From assembly GCA_017510725.1 (NCBI GenBank), contig JAFWMD010000056.1:1-64000 (forward strand): a DNA stretch of 64,000 bases. The letters are read 5' to 3'. Below are positions 46,504 to 55,423 of this stretch, in pieces. Within the stretch, counting starts at the first letter, position 1, and each line of letters begins with the position of its first letter. The notes under the pieces are model-generated. The model made no database searches. It saw nothing but the letters and a program-made list of their open reading frames with translations, and was not told the origin of the DNA. Source of the stretch: Mogibacterium sp. Lineage in GTDB: Bacteria > Bacillota > Clostridia > Peptostreptococcales > Anaerovoracaceae. Both the position numbers and the translations under genes were made by a program.

Positions 46504-47610
46504 TTACAGATCAGCATTCAGCAGATCTACATCGATAGGATATCTGCCGAATATGCGTGCTGCGTCCATGAGTGCCTGAAGGTTCTCTGCCGGAGTATCC
46601 ATCGGAGTCTGGCATCCTGAAGTCAGGGTGAATCCATTCGGCGAATCCCATGCCTTTCTGATGCACTCCTTGCCCGATCTCAGCACGTCCTGAGGTGTTC
46701 CGAGTCTGATTACATCAACAGGAGGAACGTTGCCCTGGATTGCCATGTGAGGTCCAAGCACTTCCTTCGCTTCCTCAAGGTCCTCGATGTTGTCGAGTCC
46801 GAAGCATCCGATGCCTGTCTCATTGAGAGTCTCCCAAAGCTTACGGCTTCCTCCGCAGATGTGAAGGCCGCAGCCTCCACCGTTCTTTTTTATGAAGTCC
46901 ACATTATGCTGGAAGTACGGAAGCGAGAACTCCTTGTACTGTTTTACTCTGAGCAATGATGTTGTGCTGACCGGATCAGCAAAGCCGATGCCCACTCCCA
47001 TCTCAAGCATCCTTGCGATGTATCGTTCATTGTTTTCGGTAATGACTTCCATCAGCTGTTTTACCTTATCAGGCTTTTTGATCATTCCGATAAGGAGCTT
47101 CTCCGTACCGACTACCATTGCCGCAATTGTGAACGGGCCTGTGACTGTGCCGCTGACCGGCACCTTGTCACCGAGGTTTTCCTTTACCATCCTGAGCCCC
47201 TTGAGAATTATCGGGAGCCTTCCGTCCTTGTCGACATCGACCAGTTTAGCCTGGTCAACATCATCCAGACTTGCCAGAGCAGGTGTTTCGAGCTGTGCGA
47301 TATTGTGATCGTAATATTTGATCTTCGATCCCATCGCTTCAGCCATTCCTCTAAGCGTCGTAGAGAGACCTGCACCATCAGAATGGAACGTGTCATATAT
47401 ATACTGTTCGAGCTCAAGCATCTTCTGCGATGAGAAATAGTAGTCCTTCACCTTCAGTCCGATCATCGGTGCAAGAGTTTCACCTGTATCGATGCAGCAC
47501 ATGATGCGGTCTGCTTCCTTGCCCTCACTCAGAAGTCTGTCCCTCTCTATTGCGGTCAGTTCGTCCTTTGGAATTTCCAATCCATGTCCGTATTGTTCGA
47601 TTATACCCAT
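46504..47610 (-). CDS. URO-D-fold corrinoid methyltransferase (MtaA/CmuA type), copy 4
   Basis: 368-residue protein of the uroporphyrinogen decarboxylase superfamily. The zinc site of MtaA/MtbA-type methyltransferases is visible as H250, C252 (LHICGG) and C333 (SGCQTP), so it probably activates a thiol or moves a methyl group to or from the corrinoid protein, not heme synthesis. The TIM-barrel GTVTGPFT segment is conserved. It lies 83 bases after the NhaC-family gene across a strong hairpin, and ends the locus with a terminator. Confidence 0.85.
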   Translation of the reverse strand: MGIIEQYGHGLEIPKDELTAIERDRLLSEGKEADRIMCCIDTGETLAPMIGLKVKDYYFSSQKMLELEQYIYDTFHSDGAGLSTTLRGMAEAMGSKIKYYDHNIAQLETPALASLDDVDQAKLVDVDKDGRLPIILKGLRMVKENLGDKVPVSGTVTGPFTIAAMVVGTEKLLIGMIKKPDKVKQLMEVITENNERYIARMLEMGVGIGFADPVSTTSLLRVKQYKEFSLPYFQHNVDFIKKNGGGCGLHICGGSRKLWETLNETGIGCFGLDNIEDLEEAKEVLGPHMAIQGNVPPVDVIRLGTPQDVLRSGKECIRKAWDSPNGFTLTSGCQTPMDTPAENLQALMDAARIFGRYPIDVDLLNADL

Positions 47611-47636
47611 TTTTTACATCCTCTTTTAAGTAAGCA

Positions 47637-47667
47637 ATGCCGGAGTCCCTTATCGGGGTCCCGGCAT
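47637..47667. other. Intercistronic hairpin
   Basis: Stem ATGCCGG/CCGGCAT with further pairing of CCC to GGG inside, between the transporter and copy 4 of the methyltransferase. It has no real T tail, so it may be a processing or stability element more than a terminator. Confidence 0.55.
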
Positions 47668-47693
47668 ATGCTTATGGATTTTTGGAGATTTTT

Positions 47694-49052
47694 TTAGTTA
47701 TTGATTACCTTGTTTTCTTTCCAGTCCCACTTGCCCTTGAGTGTGATCTTCTCATACCAAGGAACGAAGTACGAAAGAACAGCAAAGCCTGCGAGCAGGA
47801 AGAGGTACCAGTTTTTAGGGATGATGTCCATAGGGCTTACTCTTCCCTCACACATGCTTGCTACTACGAGGAACTGAGCTCCGTAAGGGATGAGTCCCTG
47901 CATGATGCATGTGAACATGTCGAGAATGGAAGCGGTCTTTCTAGGATCGATATCGTACTTCTCGCTGATCTCTCTTGCCATAGGACCGTCAACGATGATG
48001 GCAACAGTATTGTTTGCTGTAGCCACGTCTGTCAGTGTAGCAAGTGCGCTGAGTCCGACCTGGGCCGACTTCTTTCCCTTGAATGTCTTTGACAGATTTT
48101 CGATCAGCCAGTTCAGTCCGCCGTAATGCTTAGCCATCTCTGCGACTCCGCCTACCAGCATCGACAGCAGGAATACCTCGATCATTCCCTGGAATCCGGC
48201 CCAGATGTTGCCTGCGAAATCCATGAATGTGATATCTCCATATGCCATTCCGATGATTCCGGCAGAAAAGATGCCGATAGTCAGTACAGCGAATACGTTC
48301 ATTCCAACCAGTGCAAGTATGAGTACGAGCAGGTAAGGAATGACCTTTACGAATGAGAACGAATCAACTGTGAGAGCCTGTGCAGTCTCCGGTCTTCCGA
48401 AGATAACAAGCAGAATGATGGTTACAACAGCTGCAGGCAGTGCGATCCAGAAGTTTGTGCGGAACTTGTCTTTAAGTTCAACATTCTGAGTTCTTGTAGC
48501 TGCGATAGTTGTGTCAGAGATCATTGACAGATTGTCTCCGAACATTGCTCCGGATACAACAGCTGCCATAACGAGAGGCAGGCTGAGTCCTGTCTTGTCA
48601 ACTACGCCGAGTGCGATCGGAACGATAGCTCCGATAGTACCCATGGAAGTTCCTGTTGCAGTTGCAAGGAAAGCTGCGATCACGAAGAGTCCTGCTGTAA
48701 GCAGAGATGCCGGTATAATCGAAATTCCCAGGTTTACTGTAGCATCAACTCCGCCCATAGCCTTCGCTACTGCAGAAAATGCTCCGGCAAGAAGGAAGAT
48801 CATAAGCATGCACATTACGTCTTCGCTGCCTGCTCCTCTTGCGAATATTTTGAAATTCTCATTGATGCCTGCCTTGTAGTTCATTGCGAATGCTACGAGG
48901 ACAGCAATAAACATTGCTACTACTGCAGGGAACTGGTAGAACGCCATCTCTACACCCTTTGACTGCAGAACGATTCCTGCGCCGAGGTAGATAACGATGA
49001 ACACCAGGAATGGCACAAGCGCCAGACCGCTGCTCTTCTTCTGATTATCCAT
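47694..49052 (-). CDS. NhaC-family Na+/H+ antiporter-like transporter
   Basis: 452-residue membrane protein with about 11 to 12 helices and the NhaC-family motifs TATGTSMGTIGAIVPIA (near residue 141) and GAMFGDNLSMISDTT (near 178). Members exchange sodium for protons or organic acids. Given its place between methyltransferase genes, it may import the methylated substrate or export the demethylated product; this is inference. AAAGGAG precedes ATG. Confidence 0.87.
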   Translation of the reverse strand: MDNQKKSSGLALVPFLVFIVIYLGAGIVLQSKGVEMAFYQFPAVVAMFIAVLVAFAMNYKAGINENFKIFARGAGSEDVMCMLMIFLLAGAFSAVAKAMGGVDATVNLGISIIPASLLTAGLFVIAAFLATATGTSMGTIGAIVPIALGVVDKTGLSLPLVMAAVVSGAMFGDNLSMISDTTIAATRTQNVELKDKFRTNFWIALPAAVVTIILLVIFGRPETAQALTVDSFSFVKVIPYLLVLILALVGMNVFAVLTIGIFSAGIIGMAYGDITFMDFAGNIWAGFQGMIEVFLLSMLVGGVAEMAKHYGGLNWLIENLSKTFKGKKSAQVGLSALATLTDVATANNTVAIIVDGPMAREISEKYDIDPRKTASILDMFTCIMQGLIPYGAQFLVVASMCEGRVSPMDIIPKNWYLFLLAGFAVLSYFVPWYEKITLKGKWDWKENKVINN

Positions 49053-49346
49053 GATGATTTACTCCTTTTCTTTTAAATGTTTCCTTATAATATTGTTCTT
49101 TTTTTAACAGCCTGCCTATTTTAACGCTTTTACCAATAAATGCAAACAGTTAATGTATATAAAAAAGTGATATCATTTTTACCCTGACAAATAATTGTCA
49201 GAATCAACAATTTTCAAAATAAAAAATGGGCGTTATAACAAACAACAGCCCATCTTCAGTAAAACTTAACCGCTTGATTAATTATCAGTATGGTGTTTTG
49301 TACAGTTTTGTCTCTCCCAATCTGGTCGGCCCGTACTCTCTTTCTG
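49053..49346. other. Gap with a small dyad and a terminator
   Basis: No gene seen in these 294 bases. They hold a dyad CTGACAA-ATAA-TTGTCAG (49184-49201), possibly an operator for the transporter gene, and a terminator for the DUF1638 gene. The block therefore splits the corrinoid locus into two transcripts. Confidence 0.5.
49220..49253 (-). terminator. Terminator after the DUF1638 gene
   Basis: Stem ATGGGC (49226-49231) with GCCCAT (49248-49253), followed on the minus strand by TTTTTTATTTT. Confidence 0.72.
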
Positions 49347-50078
49347 TCATCTGGTCCTCCTCATCAGCTGTCTGTATTCAGGCTTTTCATCCTCTTCAAA
49401 GCTGAATTCTTCTTCAATTACTGATGCACCGGGCTCTTTTACTATGAAATCTTCGTCCCAGCATCCGGTGATCAGCTTCTGCATTACTTCATTGCCGCCC
49501 GGAACGATTTTCCTTTCAAGACAGAATCGCTCAGCACATTTATCGGCATAGGATATTACCGGTTCCATCTCATAGCAGCCTGTATCTATAACTGTGACAC
49601 TCGTATAGGAATCGAGCATCATCTTCATGAGTTTGTCAGCTTTTCTTTTTCCGTATTTTGCCAGATAGCTTTCAAACATGTCCAGAAGAGCGCCTTCGTC
49701 CTTGCTCCACCCGCCCGTCAGATACATGTGGCCAGCTTTGAGGTAATTGCGCCTGTCCCTCTTTCCGGTGCAGAGCATCATATTGACGCAGTCGTCGAAA
49801 CGCGGCATCGCAAGAACGGCTTTGTCAGCATGCCAGCCTACTGCCCCGTTGCCGCAGAGGCCGTATCCCAGCAAAATAAGATCAGCGTCGGCATCCTCTG
49901 CCCTCCTGATCTCAGACTGTATTACCTCGCGCAGCTTGTCGGGATCATTATGGTGGCCTCTCTCCTGCCACCATATTTCAATTTCCTGTATTCCAAGATG
50001 ATCGAAGGCGGCATTGATCTCGTCTTCGATCATTGAACAGGCTATAAGTATCTTCTTTTTATATACTGACAGATCCAA
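49347..50078 (-). CDS. DUF1638 family protein
   Basis: 243-residue protein that I assign to the DUF1638 family by the N-terminal KKILIACSMIEDEI and the GYGLCGNGAVGW segment near residue 72. The family is known to occur beside corrinoid methyltransferase genes in anaerobes, but its biochemical role is unknown. Several Cys/His (C80, C109 region, C167, C205) could bind metal. The start is TTG at 50078, with AAGGAG upstream. It lies 13 bases after the next URO-D gene. Confidence 0.78.
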   Translation of the reverse strand: MDLSVYKKKILIACSMIEDEINAAFDHLGIQEIEIWWQERGHHNDPDKLREVIQSEIRRAEDADADLILLGYGLCGNGAVGWHADKAVLAMPRFDDCVNMMLCTGKRDRRNYLKAGHMYLTGGWSKDEGALLDMFESYLAKYGKRKADKLMKMMLDSYTSVTVIDTGCYEMEPVISYADKCAERFCLERKIVPGGNEVMQKLITGCWDEDFIVKEPGASVIEEEFSFEEDEKPEYRQLMRRTR

Positions 50079-50091
50079 GTTTTTCTCCTTA

Positions 50092-50961
50092 TTATTTGAG
50101 TACTATCTCCCTGAATCTCCCGTTTGCAAGTTTCACACCTATATTCTTGATGCAGACCTGCCCTCCTATCTTTGCTTTGCCTCTCATCTGAAGCATGGCC
50201 TGCAGGAAGTCTACTCCCTCATCAAGCTGATGATCTCTGAACTCACCGAATCCCGTGTCGATCACAGCATAAGTGAACTTAGGGCAAAGAAGGAATATGC
50301 AGCTGTCATCCATGAGTTCTTCAACCTTTTTCAGGAACGGATGGTAGAAGTCCTCAACTGCCTGAGTCATGAATTTAGGTCCGAGCAGCTCAGGTGCCCC
50401 CGCAGAGTCTGAGAAAATGAATACATCCACTCCTGCTTCTTTACCTGCCTTTATATATGCAAGCAGTGAATCACCGAGCTTTTCAAAAACTTTTACCATG
50501 CCGTCATGGTCTTTTCTGTAAGCCTTGAAGACCTTTCTCGGCTCCATCAGAGCGTTCAGCATTGTGAATGGTCCGGTAACCTCAAGGCACACAGTCTCAC
50601 CTTCTGCCTTCATCTTCGCACACGCATCGAGCACTTCCGCCATTCTCCCCTTTGTCACATCTGCGTCAGGAAGAGCAAGCACATCTTCAGCGCTTCCGCA
50701 TATAGGATCCTTTGCTCTCGGTCCGGTATTGGCATCGCCGTAGTTAAGAACGGCTCCCATCGCCTCAGCTTCTACCGTGCGGCAGAAAGGAAGCAGGCAG
50801 AAATCCGCTCCATCGTGCTCCTTTATTGCCCTGGCAAGAATCTGCATGGTTTCGCTGTGCATGTAGGCATCAGGAAACTCAAGACCGAGTCCCGAAGTCA
50901 CCTCAGCGCTTATTCCGACCGAATTTGAATATGTGCATTTGTATTCTCTTATTTCACCCAT
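50092..50961 (-). CDS. Short URO-D-fold protein, copy 3, zinc-site His missing
   Basis: 289 residues, 50 to 90 shorter than the other three copies and starting without the N-terminal segment. The fold is recognisable (PFCRTVEAEAMGA near residue 58, TGPFTMLNAL near 129, FSDSAGAPELLGPKF near 183), with copy 2 (51758-52777) as its closest relative. Where copies 1, 2 and 4 have His-Ile-Cys-Gly, it has Leu-Leu-Cys-Pro (residues 224-227); a later Cys270 remains. It may use another metal site or be a non-catalytic partner. AAGGAAG precedes ATG. Confidence 0.8.
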   Translation of the reverse strand: MGEIREYKCTYSNSVGISAEVTSGLGLEFPDAYMHSETMQILARAIKEHDGADFCLLPFCRTVEAEAMGAVLNYGDANTGPRAKDPICGSAEDVLALPDADVTKGRMAEVLDACAKMKAEGETVCLEVTGPFTMLNALMEPRKVFKAYRKDHDGMVKVFEKLGDSLLAYIKAGKEAGVDVFIFSDSAGAPELLGPKFMTQAVEDFYHPFLKKVEELMDDSCIFLLCPKFTYAVIDTGFGEFRDHQLDEGVDFLQAMLQMRGKAKIGGQVCIKNIGVKLANGRFREIVLK

Positions 50962-50983
50962 TGCTGTACTTCCTTAATGTTGA

Positions 50984-51739
50984 TTACTGAAAAGGATCTT
51001 CACTCAGACCTTCCGATGATCCCGTTTCTTTGATGCTGTTCAGAAGGAGGGCTGTTATCTCTACTCTGCCTGTAGCTGCAGACTTGTCGAGATATTCTCT
51101 CAAAGCTTCCTCACTGATCAGCCCATGCGACAGCATATACCGTACTGCATCAGTACTCCTTCTGTTTATTGCAAGATCGAGGAACGATTTCTGCCGGCTT
51201 CTCACATACCGCTCAATTATCGCTGAGTCTTTACTTTCAGATGTTTCCTCAGCATGCTCTTCCATATAGGTAAGCACGGCGGTATACCGCGCTGATGGCG
51301 GCAGGATATCTATCTGCTTCGGACTGATATGTATTGCTCTTAAGCTGCGGCACCCGCTCAGTGATGTTCTTGCAGCCTCTTTCAGTGAAAGCGGCAACCA
51401 TATCTCTGCAAGAGCATGGCAGTTCTCAAACATGTCCGTACCAAGCGTCAATGTGCCTTCAGGCATCCTTACGCTCCTGAGCTGCCAGCAGTTCTGGAAA
51501 AGACCAGCGCCTATACGGTCTGCCCTCTCAGGCATGCGGATCTCACGCAGAGCATAGCAGTTCATGAAAGCATAGTTGCCGATTGAAATGACAGAGTCCG
51601 GGATATACAGCTTTTCCAGACTGTCAGATCCTGCAAATGCCAGCTCTCCTATCTGGGCCATACCCTCCGGTATGGCAAGTACCGATCCCAGAACTTTACT
51701 AATTCCTTCTGATGTCTCTGTTGTTACTTTCTTAAGCAT
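50984..51739 (-). CDS. Leucine-rich repeat protein (BspA/LRR_5 type), no signal peptide
   Basis: 251 residues. About five LRR_5 units (about 20-145) of the type 'IG.xAFxxCxxLxxIxIPxSV' are seen, for instance SISIGNYAFMNCYALREI-like units. A helical C-terminal part follows (about 160-240) with RRSTDAVRYMLSHGLI and AATGRVEITALLLNS, which look like ankyrin-type half-repeats. BspA-like proteins are normally secreted; this one has no signal peptide or anchor, so it should stay in the cytosol. No clear RBS precedes the ATG. Its role in a methyltransferase operon is unknown; a scaffold is one possibility. Confidence 0.72.
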   Translation of the reverse strand: MLKKVTTETSEGISKVLGSVLAIPEGMAQIGELAFAGSDSLEKLYIPDSVISIGNYAFMNCYALREIRMPERADRIGAGLFQNCWQLRSVRMPEGTLTLGTDMFENCHALAEIWLPLSLKEAARTSLSGCRSLRAIHISPKQIDILPPSARYTAVLTYMEEHAEETSESKDSAIIERYVRSRQKSFLDLAINRRSTDAVRYMLSHGLISEEALREYLDKSAATGRVEITALLLNSIKETGSSEGLSEDPFQ

Positions 51740-51757
51740 CTGCTTTGAGGACTTTTT

Positions 51758-52777
51758 TTAATTTGCTAAAGTTTTCACAGTCTTCAGCACCTGCTGAACA
51801 TTGCTTAGCGGTGATCCCATTCCGAGTCCGCACGCAGGAGAAATAATATCCGAACCGTTCGCATAGCTGGCTCTCGTCAGCTTGTCTACAGTCTTTTCCT
51901 CCTGCATCTCAATTGCGAAGGTACTCACGTTTCCCATGATGACCTTGTCTGGCAGATTCTTCCTTGCCTCTCTGAGAGATACGACGGCATCGAAGCTGAA
52001 TGCATCGCTGTGGATCTTTGCGACCTTATCATATACAGACTTCATCTGTCCGCAGATATGGACTATGGTTTTTGCGCCGGCAGCCTTGACTGCATCGACC
52101 ACCTGATTGATATAAGTGACCGCGTATTCGTCAAAGAACTTCGGCCCGAGGATTTCTCCCGTGCCACTCGGGTCGGAAAGTGCTATCACGTCTGCGCCTG
52201 CTTCGATCATAGCAAGAGCGAATCTGATGAGATCGTCCGTCACGAACTGCATGTATTCGTGGGTGAGTTCCCTCTTCTGTCTCATCTGCTTGTAGTATCT
52301 TGTCGGCTCGCATACCGAACTGGCCACGCTGACAGGTCCGACAATATTTCCGATGATAGGAACATCCTTAGTCTCCGCCTTGAGGATCCTGATCGCGTCG
52401 AGTGTGACTTTTGCCCTTCCGGCTTCCAGATCCATCGGTTTGAGCTTTTTATAATCTTCTACCGTGTCGATGGCATAGCCCGTGACATGAGGTTCAAACA
52501 GCTGTGTGCCCATGGTGCAGCTGGCTCCCAGGGCTTCAGCTTCAACTGTCATGCAGAAAGGCACACCGTAGTTTTCGAAGCAATCATTATCGTATATGGC
52601 CTTTGCAAGATCTGCCATCATCCGTGCATCAGTATGCGCTTCAGGCAGATATACTCCGCATACATCCTGCAGAGCCTTTGTGACCATGTTCATCATTCCT
52701 CCCGGGCAGATGCAGGCAGGTCTGTCCGCCTTCATACCAGAAAGGATCTTTATAAGTCTTTCATTAGCAGTAATCAT
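51758..52777 (-). CDS. URO-D-fold corrinoid methyltransferase (MtaA type), copy 2
   Basis: 339 residues from the ATG at 52777, which has GAGGAAA upstream; a longer frame to 52951 runs back through a hairpin and the previous gene's end. The zinc site H240, C242 (VHICGQ) and C316 (PACGLG) is intact. NIVGPVSVASSV and SDPSGTGEILGPKF match the family. It probably transfers a methyl group to or from the corrinoid protein coded two genes upstream; substrate unknown. Confidence 0.85.
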   Translation of the reverse strand: MITANERLIKILSGMKADRPACICPGGMMNMVTKALQDVCGVYLPEAHTDARMMADLAKAIYDNDCFENYGVPFCMTVEAEALGASCTMGTQLFEPHVTGYAIDTVEDYKKLKPMDLEAGRAKVTLDAIRILKAETKDVPIIGNIVGPVSVASSVCEPTRYYKQMRQKRELTHEYMQFVTDDLIRFALAMIEAGADVIALSDPSGTGEILGPKFFDEYAVTYINQVVDAVKAAGAKTIVHICGQMKSVYDKVAKIHSDAFSFDAVVSLREARKNLPDKVIMGNVSTFAIEMQEEKTVDKLTRASYANGSDIISPACGLGMGSPLSNVQQVLKTVKTLAN

Positions 52778-52803
52778 TATTGTTTCCTCTTTATTAATTA
52801 TAT

Positions 52804-52863
52804 CTGAAGTGTATGCGGACCCTGACAGGTGACTTGAGAACGAGGGTACAACATGCACTTCAG
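52804..52863. other. 60-base structured intercistronic element
   Basis: 12-base arms CTGAAGTGTATG (52804-52815) and CATGCACTTCAG (52852-52863) pair with one G-U, and ACCCT (52819-52823) pairs with AGGGT (52843-52847) inside. It has no T tail. It lies between the RamA-like gene and URO-D copy 2; on the coding strand a TATAAT follows at once, so it may be an attenuator, an RNA-processing site or an operator. Confidence 0.6.
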
Positions 52864-52868
52864 TACTA

Positions 52869-54713
52869 TTAAAATGTTGGAAATATGAGACATTCCGAAA
52901 GAAGTCTTTCGTAGTTATCAGTCGCGCCGAGCTCAAGATAGTCCATTTCATGAGCCAGCTCTTCCATGCCTCTCTTTACCTTACCGGACATCAGTGCCAT
53001 GTAAGCTCCTGTCTTCGAAGTATTGCCAACATACTCTATGCGGTCCTCGACTTCAAACGGCAGAATACCCGTGCCCGTGATACTTTCCGCCGGAAGATGC
53101 GCTCCGAACTGCCCTGCGATGAGAACTCTGTCGAGATCCTCCATGCCTATCCCGGCTTTCTTAATCAGGGCCATGAAGCCAGAAAGGATCGCTCCCTTCG
53201 CCAGCTGAACCTGACGGATATCTCCCTGAGTTATGTACAGAGGTTCTGTTCCGTCTCCGCCTTCTGTCATTCTGAACGATCTCTTTCCGTCCTCATCGAC
53301 AGCTATATATTTAGATCTGTAGTCATCAGCATCGAACTTGTCGGCCTTTACGAAGGCACCGGTCTTTCTGACGATGCCTGTCCTCAGGAGCTCCTTTGTA
53401 ACTGTAAGGATACCGCTTCCGCATATACCTGCCGGCTCGCAGTCTCCGATTATTTTTATGTCGATACCGTCTTCATTTATATGTATATCCTCGATGGCTC
53501 CTTCTGCAGCACGCATTCCGGAGCTGATATTCATTCCCTCGAGAGCCGGTCCGGCAGCGCATGAGCAGGACATAAGCCTTCCGTCAGCGGCAAGGACGAT
53601 CTCACCGTTTGTGCCTATATCAATAAACATCGTGTTTCCCTTCCGATGTCTGAGATCGCATACGTAAGCTCCGGCAACGATGTCAGCCCCTATATAGGCA
53701 GAAACCGAAGGCAGGCAGTAAAGCCTTGCTCCCGGAGCCGCCTTCAGCCCGATATCTGACGCCTTTACATCCTTGGCACGGGCAAATACAGGAGCGAACG
53801 GCGCTTTTCCTATAGGCCTTGCATCAACACCCATAAGCATGTGCATCATTGTGCAATTGGCACCGACTGTCACTTCATAAATCTGATCCTGTGTCAGCCC
53901 GTGTTTGTCACATATCGACTTCACCATCTTGTTGATGGATCCGACAATGGCCTTCTGCAGCTTTTCCCTTCCATCTTCGGGATTCTCTATTTCATAAGTG
54001 ATCCTGGTGAGAACGTCAAGCCCGAAAAACTTCTGGGCATTTATCTCGGAGGCGTGTCCCAGCTCTTCGCCCGTGTGCATGTCGACAAGCGAGCATACGA
54101 CTGTAGTCGTTCCTATGTCTATGGCGACTCCATAAAGCGCATCCGTAGTGTCGCCCGGCTCAAGCGCAATGACTTTTCCGTTGTGGATCAGTGCCGTATA
54201 ATCACCAGGCAGCATCGAGTGCTCACGCAGAGCAGTGTAATCAAAGCCGAGATATCCGGTAGCACCGTCGTGTCCTACCAGTGCCTCCGCTCCTACCTGC
54301 TCTATCAGCTGATTCTCAAAAGGTGTCTGATCTGCAAGCGTCGGCTTGTGTATCGTGACCGGCACTTTTTTTATATCAGGCTCAAACTCAAAGTCAGGCA
54401 TATAGCCGGAAGCAAGAACGTCGTGCTTCTTTTCTTTCTGAAGAAGCTCTATGCTTATATCCGAAACCGGGTATGCAAGGCATGCAAGCCTTACTCCCTG
54501 CTCCAGCTCCTCGGTTTTGAGTATCCCGCGTTCTGTTTCCCCTGCTTCTCCGGCATCGCCTTCAGTGATCTTTACCCTGCACTTTCCGCAGAGCCCCTTG
54601 CCTCCGCAGGCATTGTCTATAAACAGGCCTGCGTCGAGCATTATTTCCATCAAATTTTTGCCGGAGGCAAATCCATACAGTTTTTCCTCCGGCATTACTT
54701 TAAGATTAGGCAT
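52869..54713 (-). CDS. Corrinoid activation protein, RamA-like (ferredoxin + ASKHA ATPase)
   Basis: 614 residues. The N-terminal 2Fe-2S ferredoxin domain has Cys36, 42, 45 and 78 (CxxxxxCxxC...C). A linker follows, then an ASKHA ATPase region (from about 200) with IDIGTTTVVC, FIDIGTNGEIVL near 390 and IAGQFGAHLP near 560. Such proteins reduce the inactive Co(II) form of the corrinoid to Co(I) at the cost of ATP. The start at 54713 is favoured by GGGAGAC upstream. It lies 20 bases after the corrinoid protein gene, its probable client. Confidence 0.92.
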   Translation of the reverse strand: MPNLKVMPEEKLYGFASGKNLMEIMLDAGLFIDNACGGKGLCGKCRVKITEGDAGEAGETERGILKTEELEQGVRLACLAYPVSDISIELLQKEKKHDVLASGYMPDFEFEPDIKKVPVTIHKPTLADQTPFENQLIEQVGAEALVGHDGATGYLGFDYTALREHSMLPGDYTALIHNGKVIALEPGDTTDALYGVAIDIGTTTVVCSLVDMHTGEELGHASEINAQKFFGLDVLTRITYEIENPEDGREKLQKAIVGSINKMVKSICDKHGLTQDQIYEVTVGANCTMMHMLMGVDARPIGKAPFAPVFARAKDVKASDIGLKAAPGARLYCLPSVSAYIGADIVAGAYVCDLRHRKGNTMFIDIGTNGEIVLAADGRLMSCSCAAGPALEGMNISSGMRAAEGAIEDIHINEDGIDIKIIGDCEPAGICGSGILTVTKELLRTGIVRKTGAFVKADKFDADDYRSKYIAVDEDGKRSFRMTEGGDGTEPLYITQGDIRQVQLAKGAILSGFMALIKKAGIGMEDLDRVLIAGQFGAHLPAESITGTGILPFEVEDRIEYVGNTSKTGAYMALMSGKVKRGMEELAHEMDYLELGATDNYERLLSECLIFPTF

Positions 54714-54733
54714 TACGTTATTGTCTCCCGGTC

Positions 54734-55387
54734 CTATTCTACTCCGCAAAGTCTCTTTGCTACTTCAACAGCCTCGACCGCATTCCTCGAATATCCGTCA
54801 GCGCCGATATCATCAGCATACTTCTGTGAGATAGGACTTCCGCCTACCATTACTTTTATGCTGTCTCTGATGCCCTGCTCCTTAAGCTTGTTTATGACTT
54901 CCTTCATGCCAGGCATTGTCGTAGTCATGAGTGTGGACATCATGATAAGGTCCGCATCAACTTCCTTTGCTTTCTCAACAAAACTGTCGAGAGGAACGTC
55001 TCTTCCGAGGTCGAACATCTCGAAGCCTGCAGTCTCCATCATGATCTTAACGAGGTTCTTTCCGATATCGTGAGTATCTCCTTCAACTACTCCGATAACA
55101 GCTTTCTTCGCCTCGCCTACTGACGCATCTTCAGGCAGATGAGGTCTCAGCACATCCAGGCCGGCATACATTGCGTCTGAGCAAAGCAGCAGGTCTGTTA
55201 CGAAATACTCTTCCTGATCATACATTTCACTCGCGCGGTTCATGCCGTCTACGAGTCCGTGGAGGATACCATCGAGCGCATCATATCCTGCTTCAATATA
55301 CTCCTCGCATACGTCTGCGATCTCTTCGTCCTCCATCTCGAATACCATGTCGGACATTTTCTGCAGCAGTTCTTCCTTAGTTGCCAT
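54734..55387 (-). CDS. Methyltransferase cognate corrinoid protein
   Basis: 217-residue B12 carrier: N-terminal helical cap (about 1-90) and a Rossmann-type domain with the lower-ligand motif DTHDIG (D104, H106, G109), then the GGSPISQKYADDIGADGY segment near 175. It holds the cobamide that shuttles the methyl group between the two methyltransferases. GGAGAAAG precedes ATG. It is the only corrinoid protein in the locus, so all URO-D partners would have to share it. Confidence 0.94.
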   Translation of the reverse strand: MATKEELLQKMSDMVFEMEDEEIADVCEEYIEAGYDALDGILHGLVDGMNRASEMYDQEEYFVTDLLLCSDAMYAGLDVLRPHLPEDASVGEAKKAVIGVVEGDTHDIGKNLVKIMMETAGFEMFDLGRDVPLDSFVEKAKEVDADLIMMSTLMTTTMPGMKEVINKLKEQGIRDSIKVMVGGSPISQKYADDIGADGYSRNAVEAVEVAKRLCGVE

Positions 55388-55423
55388 TATAATACTTTCT
55401 CCTTATATATTATCAGCCATTTA

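Noticed and set aside
52778..52951. N-terminal extension of URO-D copy 2
   Set aside because: It would translate through a 60-base hairpin and the end of the previous gene; the ATG at 52777 has a good RBS and aligns with the paralogue.
53841..55073. 410-codon plus-strand open frame
   Set aside because: It lies antisense to the RamA-like and corrinoid genes, has Cys/His/Arg-heavy composition with no domain, and no RBS.
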